Source of the DNA: Candidatus Aminicenantota bacterium
GTDB lineage: Bacteria; Acidobacteriota; Aminicenantia; UBA2199
Direction of reading: 5' to 3'
Assembly: GCA_030639705.1 (NCBI GenBank)
Contig: DAOWKX010000127.1
Location: 1 to 5,662 of the forward strand
Length of the DNA: 5,662 bases
Made by a program: the position numbers and the translations under genes
Shown here: in pieces, positions 1-5,614 of the stretch
Position numbering within the stretch: position 1 is the first letter of the stretch
How the letters are laid out: every line of letters starts with the position of its first letter
Notes under the pieces: model-generated
Database searches by the model: none
What the model saw: only the letters and a program-made list of their open reading frames with translations
Told to the model about the DNA's origin: nothing

Positions 1-526
1 AAAAAGATTCATTCTTTTGTTTATATAGAATTCTAATGTATTCAAAGAAATGCAAATATTCTTTCTTCCTGAAATCAGGATAGGTCCATTCCAGAGGAAC
101 AATCTTTTTTTTCTTTATAACATATTCCATGTGAGCATAAATACCATCTTCTAAAGGCACCCGGTGAAAATAATTTTTGGTTGTGGCAATAATCACATTT
201 GCTTCCGATAAATAACCCGGATCAATATTAATCATCCTTTTATTTTTAACAGAAAATTCTTTTTCCAATTGGTTGGTAAATCGCTTTTTGGCGGGTAATT
301 CCTGGGGAAAAATGAGTTGTTCAAAAGAAAAAAATTTTCGAAACAGAGGGGTTCCCATTTCATCGTCATAATATACAGTTGAATCAAAGGGTATGGTTTC
401 GGACTCATAATCAACCTGAGAAAATGCATCTTCTAACCGTTCTTTCACCTGATTGCACACCAGAATATCCTTAAATATTATTCCCGAAAACAGTTTAACC
501 CTCTTGAACTCTCCGGCTATTCCCAC
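1..526 (-). CDS. DUF4416 family protein, C-terminus cut by window edge
   Basis: Read on the minus strand from a GTG at 526-524, this frame stays open for 175 codons to the window edge. I recognise the product as a DUF4416 protein, a bacterial family with no established function. Family blocks seen are VKLFSGIIF near the N-terminus (residues 10-18), PFDSTVYYDDEMG (46-58), INIDPGYL (99-106), IATTKNYFHR (113-122) and EWTYPDFR (146-153). Members are, from memory, about 170-190 residues, so only a few C-terminal residues should be missing. The GTG is chosen because the conserved VKLF block starts only nine codons later and an in-frame stop lies at 544-542; no ATG is available and no clear Shine-Dalgarno is visible. 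It starts 11 bases after the TPR gene stop, which suggests co-transcription and possibly re-initiation. No signal peptide or membrane segment is visible, so it is probably cytoplasmic. The family call is strong; the exact start is less so. Confidence 0.88.
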   Translation of the reverse strand, partial: MGIAGEFKRVKLFSGIIFKDILVCNQVKERLEDAFSQVDYESETIPFDSTVYYDDEMGTPLFRKFFSFEQLIFPQELPAKKRFTNQLEKEFSVKNKRMINIDPGYLSEANVIIATTKNYFHRVPLEDGIYAHMEYVIKKKKIVPLEWTYPDFRKKEYLHFFEYIRILYKQKNESF

Positions 527-537
527 AGGATTCAGTT

Positions 538-2808
538 TTATTTAGCCCAATCGATAACAAACAATCTTCCATTAACGAAAACAGATACTTTATCATAAGC
601 GGGTGAAATATCGTGAAGGGCATTTTTCAGTGACACACCCTGATAATGAAACTTATATTGATCATCCATTCGGACTCTTTCACCATTATTTGTAGTAAAA
701 CAAATTCGGTCATTACTCTGACAGTTGCAAATTTTATTTAAATTCCGCCTGGAGGTAATTTTATTTTTGATAAATGGCTGGCGAAAAATGAGCTCCAGGT
801 TTGTATCTTTATAGAATATATTATTACTTCTTTCTGTCAAAACCACAATCATTTTTTCCCTTGGATTTTTACAAAAATCATTCACATCCTTGGCAAGCAT
901 ACTATAAAGATAAGATGCATAATTAAATTCGATAAGATCTCTTTTTTTATCCTTGGTTAATATAAATATCTCTTTTCGTCTGGGATTAAAGTGGCAGATT
1001 TCAACCGCAGCATATCTCTCTTTTCCCAGAAACATGGTTCCGTCAACCCTTTCTACTCGATTTTTCAATTCATCATATATCAATGCCTGAAAGGCATTCT
1101 TTAAATCTGAAAGGTAAATAATAAAGGCTGACAAATCTTTATCAAAATGAACTTTTATCACTTTTGAAGAGGTCAGGTCAAATTTCTGACCTCTCTGGAT
1201 TAAATCACTAATCTGTGAGTTATTTTGATAGGCGCGACAAACAATGGCATATTTTTGAATATTCCTGATGGGTATGTTCTCCAGTTGATCTAACTGGTTA
1301 TTTATCTTTAATTGAAAAATAGTTTTCCTGTTAAAATCATATTGATATATCGGAAAAGGATAAACCGGATAAACCAGTTTCTTTTTACCATAAATGGATA
1401 CAATAGAAAATGGAGATTCAAATGCCAGTGAAGTAATATTTCGATCGGTTATATAAACCTTGTCACCCTGTTGATTGAATCCCACAAGAACCGCTGCCAT
1501 TTTTAATGAGCGACGAGACGCAGGTCTCAAACTAAAACGATTGCCGTTTATTTCAATGGCATACAGATAAACTCTCTCATTGACAGCGGCGACGGTGGAG
1601 AAAATGATATTCTTTGATATTTTTGACCTAAAAAAATTCTGAAAACTTCCCTGATAACTCAAGGCCCTTATGATCTTCATCTTTTCAGTATCAATGAAAA
1701 ATATTTTTTCCCGGGCCCCGCTTTTCAAGGTCGCGATAACCAAAACTGTGGTATCGGAGATCCATTTTATTTGCTTTACACCAAAAAATGAAAGATATTG
1801 ATATTCAGGAAACTGATAACTATCCGGGAACAACTGTTTTAACAGCTCAATTTCATTTCCACTTAATATTGATCTGTAAATCCAGTTTTGAATATTGGAT
1901 TTTTTGATTTGTTTGAGAAAATACAGACCCATCAATCGGTTAATATCTTTATCCCATTCTTTTTTTGAAAAAAACTCATAGAGATAATTTAATGCCCTTC
2001 TGTCTTTTAATTCCAGTAGAGTATGGCCAAGAGTTTTCACATAATCCTCATTGTATGATTCGAATTTAAAATCCATTAGAATCGATTTGGCTTTGGTATA
2101 TTTCTTCAGGGACATAAGATGTTGTGCTTGAAGGAGTTTGGCTTCAGGGCTCTTTGGCTGAATTGCAAGGGCTTTTTCAATATATTCCCTGGTTGATTCA
2201 AATTGATCTAATTTATAATAGGCTTGGGCAGTCAAAAAATTATAATGAAAATTCTTGGGATAATTTTCCGCTTCGCTTTTCATGAGCTGCAATGCCATTT
2301 TCGGTTTATTAATCTTTAAATACAAATTTGCTAAAAGTATTTTATATTCAGGAATATTAGAATATCTCAATGCCTTTTTAAAATAACCTTCCGAAACAGG
2401 AAAATTTTTCTTCTTTATATATTCCATACCCAGGCAGGCGTAAGCAGATGGGAATCGGGGATTTAATCGAATTGCCCGTTTAAGATTTTCAATTGTCGCG
2501 GTGTTCTTCATATTTACAGTGGACAAAGCAATCCCAACCAGGCCAATCTGTGACCGGTGGTCAATTCCCAGATAATCCTTAAATTTTGTGGTCGCATTCC
2601 AATATTTGGCTTCCAGTAATAATCTAAATCCGTTTCGCAATTGAAAACTGGATTTTTGGTAAAAAAACAAATTTAGATATTCCCTGGCCAATTTGGTGTC
2701 TTTCATTAAATAGTAAATAATACCTCGATCAAATTGATTTTGATTATTTTGTGATACGATAAAGGAGGAAATAAGAAAAAATAAAATCATCCAGCTAACC
2801 TTTTTCAT
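538..2808 (-). CDS. Exported TPR protein with C-terminal beta-propeller-like region, function unknown
   Basis: This 756-residue protein begins with a Sec-type signal peptide: MKK, a hydrophobic stretch at residues 5-18, and a polar NNQNQ segment after a likely cleavage near residue 19-20. It is therefore probably periplasmic or surface-exposed; there is no lipobox cysteine. Residues about 50-250 form helical TPR repeats. The clearest units are 121-153 (SAYACLGMEY...), 154-186, 187-220 (ending EKALAIQPKS) and 221-247, with degenerate units before them. Residues about 335-756 are strand-rich and contain recurring blade-like units such as FNPRRKEIFILT (607-618), NPREKMIVVLT (648-658) and ISPAYDKVSVFV (734-745). 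This resembles a TolB/WD-type beta-propeller, but I cannot count blades reliably. The start is ATG with GAGG nine bases upstream. A role as a scaffold in an envelope complex is inference from the architecture only; I do not recognise a named family. It is probably the first gene of a unit that includes the DUF4416 gene. Confidence 0.85.
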   Translation of the reverse strand: MKKVSWMILFFLISSFIVSQNNQNQFDRGIIYYLMKDTKLAREYLNLFFYQKSSFQLRNGFRLLLEAKYWNATTKFKDYLGIDHRSQIGLVGIALSTVNMKNTATIENLKRAIRLNPRFPSAYACLGMEYIKKKNFPVSEGYFKKALRYSNIPEYKILLANLYLKINKPKMALQLMKSEAENYPKNFHYNFLTAQAYYKLDQFESTREYIEKALAIQPKSPEAKLLQAQHLMSLKKYTKAKSILMDFKFESYNEDYVKTLGHTLLELKDRRALNYLYEFFSKKEWDKDINRLMGLYFLKQIKKSNIQNWIYRSILSGNEIELLKQLFPDSYQFPEYQYLSFFGVKQIKWISDTTVLVIATLKSGAREKIFFIDTEKMKIIRALSYQGSFQNFFRSKISKNIIFSTVAAVNERVYLYAIEINGNRFSLRPASRRSLKMAAVLVGFNQQGDKVYITDRNITSLAFESPFSIVSIYGKKKLVYPVYPFPIYQYDFNRKTIFQLKINNQLDQLENIPIRNIQKYAIVCRAYQNNSQISDLIQRGQKFDLTSSKVIKVHFDKDLSAFIIYLSDLKNAFQALIYDELKNRVERVDGTMFLGKERYAAVEICHFNPRRKEIFILTKDKKRDLIEFNYASYLYSMLAKDVNDFCKNPREKMIVVLTERSNNIFYKDTNLELIFRQPFIKNKITSRRNLNKICNCQSNDRICFTTNNGERVRMDDQYKFHYQGVSLKNALHDISPAYDKVSVFVNGRLFVIDWAK

Positions 2809-2817
2809 TTCATTTTA

Positions 2818-2821
2818 CCTC
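2818..2821 (-). promoter_or_regulatory. Ribosome binding site of the TPR-propeller gene
   Basis: The minus strand reads GAGG (in the context CCTGAGGTAAAA) nine bases before the ATG at 2808-2806. It supports this ATG over the nearby out-of-frame ATG at 2813-2811, which meets a TGA after two codons. Confidence 0.65.
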
Positions 2822-2829
2822 AGGGTTAA

Positions 2830-2858
2830 AGTGTATCATTTTTATTTTATAATGACAA
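2830..2858 (-). promoter_or_regulatory. Sigma70-like promoter for the TPR-propeller gene
   Basis: On the minus strand TTGTCA (2858-2853, 5 of 6 matches to TTGACA) is followed after exactly 17 bases by TACACT (2835-2830, 4 of 6 matches to TATAAT). Transcription would begin near 2823, giving a short leader of about 15 bases that still contains the GAGG site. The position just upstream of an ATG gene, in the only sizeable gap between adjacent complete genes, supports it. It suggests the TPR/DUF4416 pair is a separate transcription unit from the antiporter cluster. If the organism uses a different primary sigma consensus, as Bacteroidota do, the match could be chance in AT-rich DNA. Confidence 0.5.
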
Positions 2859-2913
2859 AATTTTTAATCAGCTATCCCTTCAGCAAAAACCCCTTTCTGC
2901 CTGTTTTCTGGCT

Positions 2914-3888
2914 TTAAAATAATACAATGAAATTTAATATGTACAAAATTATAAGCAATATGGCATTTATTGATACCAAATTTAATATTTTATATCTTGA
3001 ACTTCGAACCAGAGCAAAAAATACAATAAAATTCATTATCATAGCGATGATTCCGCAGCTTACATTTATGGGAGATGCATCACTCAATATGATTCCTTTT
3101 AAATAAAAAATATCCACTATAAAAATGATAGCGATATTAAATAGATTACTACCGGCAATATTTCCTATAAACATATCAAAAGCACCGATTCTGGCCGCAG
3201 ATATTGAAACCACTAATTCAGGAAACGAAGTAACAAAGGCAAGAAAAATCACTCCCACAAAAGATTCACTCCAATTCATTACCTGAGCGATTTCTTTACC
3301 CACCACCGGCAGGTAAATTCCAATTCCGATAATAATGAGGGCCGAAATAACAAACTTAACAATTTCAGCTTTGAGATTTTTATCTTCATATATTTCATTT
3401 TTAACCGTAATCTTACGTTCTTTAAAAAGAATTCTTAAAAAAACAATATAAAATATAAAAATAATAATTGAGAAAACCCCCACATTCAGAATTTTCTGTG
3501 AGAGGTTTAGAGACAGTCCCAGAGTCAATAAACCAACCATTATAAAACTGAATCCAAATGGAAAAATATCGCCTTTTTTTCGATTGATATAAAAATTCTT
3601 TTTTCTGAATATGACATCAATAATGGCAATAATAAACAGATTAAAAACACAGCTGCCGATGATTTCACCAACTGCCAGGTCTGCCGACTCAACGATTGCG
3701 GCAGCTGAAATTCCCGTAAATAATTCCGGAAATGAGGTAATCATTGAGATAAAGACAACACCCATAAAGGCTCTGGCCAGATTCTTTTTTTCGGCAATTA
3801 TATCCGCGCTCTTGGTGACCTGGGTTCCAAAAATATAAACCAGAATGAGTAAGGCGATAAATTTCGCCCATATGACTAACATTATCAC
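2914..3888 (-). CDS. CaCA-family Na+/Ca2+-type antiporter
   Basis: This is a 324-residue integral inner-membrane cation/Ca2+ exchanger, expected to extrude Ca2+ or a related cation in exchange for Na+ or H+. It has the family's two inverted alpha-repeats in two halves of about five hydrophobic segments each. Repeat 1 carries TSFPE (51-55) and GSCVFN (78-83); repeat 2 carries TSFPE (220-224) and GNIAGSNLFN (242-251). E55 and E224 correspond to the ion-binding glutamates of the archaeal exchanger NCX_Mj (E54, E213), and T51, S79, T220 and S247 to its other ligands. N83 matches NCX_Mj N81, while N251 stands where NCX_Mj has D240. A charged, hydrophilic loop at about 153-176 separates the halves, as usual. 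Length is normal for bacterial members. The start is a GTG at 3888-3886 whose last two bases lie in the nadK TGA; an ATG two codons later (3882-3880) is an alternative. Neither has a clear Shine-Dalgarno, so coupling to nadK translation is likely. Ion specificity cannot be read from sequence. Confidence 0.92.
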   Translation of the reverse strand: MIMLVIWAKFIALLILVYIFGTQVTKSADIIAEKKNLARAFMGVVFISMITSFPELFTGISAAAIVESADLAVGEIIGSCVFNLFIIAIIDVIFRKKNFYINRKKGDIFPFGFSFIMVGLLTLGLSLNLSQKILNVGVFSIIIFIFYIVFLRILFKERKITVKNEIYEDKNLKAEIVKFVISALIIIGIGIYLPVVGKEIAQVMNWSESFVGVIFLAFVTSFPELVVSISAARIGAFDMFIGNIAGSNLFNIAIIFIVDIFYLKGIILSDASPINVSCGIIAMIMNFIVFFALVRSSRYKILNLVSINAILLIILYILNFIVLF

Positions 3889-4730
3889 AGCGCCCAGTTT
3901 AATTTTTCATAGAGCAGCTTAAAATAATTCATATCTTTGGAAGTGATTAATTTTAATTTTTTATGAAAGATCTTTACATCAAAATATTCATTGGTAGAAA
4001 TCGGCATAGCCCGCTGACCATCCATGGTCATATATACTTTTCTCGACCTGGAAATCAGCTTCACCCTGATCTCTGATGAATCAGGCACGACAAAAGGTCT
4101 TAAGGTTAAGGAATGGGGGCACAATGGAGTAATCACAATACCATTGACTTCCGGGGCAACAATCGGACCACCGGCAGACAGTGAATAGGCAGTAGAACCA
4201 GTGGGAGTTGAGATAATGATCCCATCGGCTCTTATTTCTGCAACCTCCTGCTTATCAATCATGAGCAATAAGCTAATGATCCTGGCAATATAACCTTTAT
4301 TGACCACAACATCATTCAGAGCAATATTTCTGTTTTCCTTAAAATGAATCTCCAATAATTTTCGCTCTGTTGTTTTTATTTTATCGGTAAAAATTTCAAT
4401 TAAACTTCTTTCAAGCGTATCTTTGCCCAGCTCGGTTAAAAAGCCTAATGATCCCAGATTAAAACCGGCAATGGGAATATTATGATCAAGAGCCTGTCCG
4501 GCAACAGATAATAAAGTACCGTCACCCCCAATTAATATAATAATCTCTGCCTGGTCTGCGATTCTTTCTCTGGTGACATCGCTTTTTAAACCTAACAGTT
4601 GAGCGGCCCCATCTTCGAGAATAAAATCGATCTTGAGTTTCTTTAAAATTCTTATGGTTTTTTTCAAATATGAAACCACATCTTTATGTGGTTTCACAAC
4701 CAAAGCTGCCTTTTTATACCTCAATTTCAT
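3885..4730 (-). CDS. nadK: NAD kinase
   Basis: NAD kinase phosphorylates NAD+ at the adenosine 2'-hydroxyl using ATP or polyphosphate and is the cell's route to NADP+. It acts in the cytoplasm, usually as a homo-oligomer. All hallmark motifs are present in this 281-residue protein: GGDGT with the catalytic aspartate D70 (68-72), NLGSLGFLTE (91-100), ALNDVVVNKG (137-146), RADGIIISTPTGSTAYS (167-183) followed by SAGGPIV, ITPLCPHSLTLRP (200-212) and DGQ (237-239). Length is typical and nothing is missing. The ATG at 4730-4728 lies inside the end of tlyA (17-base overlap) and has no strong Shine-Dalgarno, so translation is probably coupled to tlyA. Its TGA overlaps the antiporter GTG by four bases. 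A perfect 11-bp hairpin lies within codons about 12-20 and could affect its expression. Confidence 0.97.
   Translation of the reverse strand: MKLRYKKAALVVKPHKDVVSYLKKTIRILKKLKIDFILEDGAAQLLGLKSDVTRERIADQAEIIILIGGDGTLLSVAGQALDHNIPIAGFNLGSLGFLTELGKDTLERSLIEIFTDKIKTTERKLLEIHFKENRNIALNDVVVNKGYIARIISLLLMIDKQEVAEIRADGIIISTPTGSTAYSLSAGGPIVAPEVNGIVITPLCPHSLTLRPFVVPDSSEIRVKLISRSRKVYMTMDGQRAMPISTNEYFDVKIFHKKLKLITSKDMNYFKLLYEKLNWAL
4671..4696 (-). repeat. Perfect 11-bp inverted repeat inside the 5' end of nadK
   Basis: TGAAACCACAT (4671-4681) and ATGTGGTTTCA (4686-4696) are exact reverse complements around a 4-base loop. In the nadK mRNA this would form an 11-bp stem with an AAAG loop about 35 bases after the start codon. 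No U-run follows on either strand, so it is not an ordinary intrinsic terminator. It codes for the segment VKPHKDVVS, which looks like a normal NadK N-terminus, so the hairpin is embedded in real coding sequence. Function is unknown. Confidence 0.75.
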
Positions 4731-5490
4731 AACTTATTATTTTATCACTAATGGTATTTTTTTTCCCGTATTCCAGTTGAAAAAAATATTCCTGGTTTCC
4801 CTTTTTCCCTTTGATCCCCGCTGGAATAAATCCGGTTATTGAAAAATTGAATTGTTCGAGATCATGTTTTACCCTGATAATCGTGCTGGCAATCACCTTT
4901 TTATCTGTCATCACCCCTCCCTTACTTACATCCGATTTATCTGATTCAAATTGGGGTTTTATCAGTGCTAATATTTTGGCCTCGGGAAAAACAACCAGAG
5001 CCGGAATAATCTTGGTGATTGAAATAAATGAAACATCAATGGTGATTAAATCAGGCTGAAATTCCAGATCAGCTTGTTTTAAATAACGGGCATTCTTTTT
5101 TAATAATCTGAGCCGTTCATTCGCTCTCAGGTTGTAATCCACCTGGTCAATATTGACATCAACACCAACAATAAAATCAACTGCCTGTTGTAACATGTAA
5201 TCCGAAAATCCACCTGTTGAAATACCAATATCCAGAACTTTCAGACCCTTGCCCTCAATGTGAAATGCTTCAAACGCCTTTTTTATCTTGAAAGCGGCTC
5301 GAGATACATAAGGGTATCGTCTTTTAATAACAATCTCACATTGCCGGGATATTTTCCTATCGGATTTGATTTCCACCTGACCGTCAACCAGTACTTCTCC
5401 TGCCATGATCAGTGACTGCGCTTTCTCTCTGGCGGGCGCCAGTCCTCTTTTTACAAGTTCGAGATCCAATCTCACTTTCTTCTTCTCCAC
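4714..5490 (-). CDS. tlyA: TlyA family S4-domain rRNA 2'-O-methyltransferase
   Basis: TlyA proteins use S-adenosylmethionine to methylate ribose 2'-hydroxyls of cytidines in rRNA (in Mycobacterium, 16S C1409 and 23S C1920). Many are mis-annotated as haemolysins. This 258-residue protein has an N-terminal S4 RNA-binding domain (about 5-60: RLDLELVKRGLAPAREKAQ..., then VLVDGQ at 33-38). A YVSRAAFK linker (61-68) leads into an FtsJ/RrmJ-type Rossmann methyltransferase domain. SAM motif I is DIGISTGGF (87-95). IDVSFIS (151-157), IKPQFE (177-182), SKGGV (189-193) and KGNQEYF (230-236) are all family hallmarks. K68, D152, K178 and E234 fit the K-D-K-E catalytic tetrad. Length is near the usual 240-275. 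The start is GTG, supported by AGAGGAAG upstream. It is the first recognised gene of the tlyA-nadK-antiporter cluster; tlyA next to nadK is also common in other bacteria. Which cytidine is modified cannot be told. Confidence 0.95.
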   Translation of the reverse strand: MEKKKVRLDLELVKRGLAPAREKAQSLIMAGEVLVDGQVEIKSDRKISRQCEIVIKRRYPYVSRAAFKIKKAFEAFHIEGKGLKVLDIGISTGGFSDYMLQQAVDFIVGVDVNIDQVDYNLRANERLRLLKKNARYLKQADLEFQPDLITIDVSFISITKIIPALVVFPEAKILALIKPQFESDKSDVSKGGVMTDKKVIASTIIRVKHDLEQFNFSITGFIPAGIKGKKGNQEYFFQLEYGKKNTISDKIISYEIEV

Positions 5491-5494
5491 GATT

Positions 5495-5502
5495 CTTCCT
5501 CT
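5495..5502 (-). promoter_or_regulatory. Ribosome binding site of tlyA, fixes the GTG start
   Basis: The minus strand reads AGAGGAAG ending four bases before the GTG at 5490-5488, with GAGGA spaced six bases from it. This is the best Shine-Dalgarno in the window and supports the GTG as the true tlyA start, which yields a full S4 domain. Confidence 0.75.
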
Positions 5503-5525
5503 GACCTTATTTATCTTATTTCACT

Positions 5526-5554
5526 ATTTTATCTGATAGTAGGAATTAAATCAG
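5526..5554 (-). promoter_or_regulatory. Weak promoter candidate for the tlyA-nadK-antiporter cluster
   Basis: On the minus strand TAAAAT (5531-5526, 5 of 6 matches to a -10 box) has CTGATT (5554-5549, 3 of 6 matches to a -35 box) 17 bases upstream. The spacer carries a short inverted repeat, CTGAT (5554-5550) and ATCAG (5537-5533). Position about 35 bases ahead of the tlyA start is suitable, but the DNA is so AT-rich that such matches occur by chance. Confidence 0.3.
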
Positions 5555-5568
5555 CTTTTTTTACTTTT

Positions 5569-5614
5569 TTTAAATTATGATGAACCAAAAATCTTCAAGG
5601 CATCATGGTTTAAA
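5569..5614. repeat. Imperfect inverted repeat upstream of tlyA
   Basis: TTTAAATTATGATG (5569-5582) and CATCATGGTTTAAA (5601-5614) pair at 12 of 14 positions, with two adjacent mismatches in the middle, around an 18-base loop. On the minus strand it is followed by A-runs, not T-runs, so it does not look like a terminator for an upstream minus-strand gene. It could be an operator or a leader structure. An alternative AACC/GGTT pairing exists between the loop and the right arm. Confidence 0.4.

Noticed and set aside
67..80. Palindrome TCCTGAAATCAGGA
   Set aside because: Only 6 bp per arm, inside the conserved YPDFR-coding segment of the DUF4416 gene; expected by chance.
232..429. 65-codon minus-strand open frame with an ATG
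   Set aside because: It overlaps the DUF4416 frame in another register, and its translation has no family resemblance, whereas the DUF4416 frame has several conserved blocks.
2859..2913. Terminator after the antiporter stop
   Set aside because: Only 3-bp GC stems (GCC/GGC) or mismatched arms can be formed and no proper T-run follows a stable stem on the minus strand; I cannot support a terminator.
3418..3440. Palindromes such as AAGAATTCTT in the antiporter gene
   Set aside because: Short AT-rich palindromes inside coding sequence; expected by composition.
3611..3838. 75-codon plus-strand open frame
   Set aside because: Antisense shadow of the first alpha-repeat of the antiporter; no ribosome binding site and no recognisable protein.
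3689..3871. 60-codon minus-strand open frame
   Set aside because: Shifted frame inside the antiporter gene, whose own frame is fully explained by family motifs.
4633..4842. 69-codon plus-strand open frame across the tlyA-nadK junction
   Set aside because: Antisense to two confident genes, Phe-rich composition typical of an AT-rich shadow.
4811..5059. 82-codon plus-strand open frame
   Set aside because: Antisense to the catalytic half of tlyA; no supporting signal.
4853..5467. Nine-base direct repeat TTCGAGATC near 4854 and 5459
   Set aside because: Both copies are in tlyA coding sequence in unrelated contexts; too short to be meaningful.
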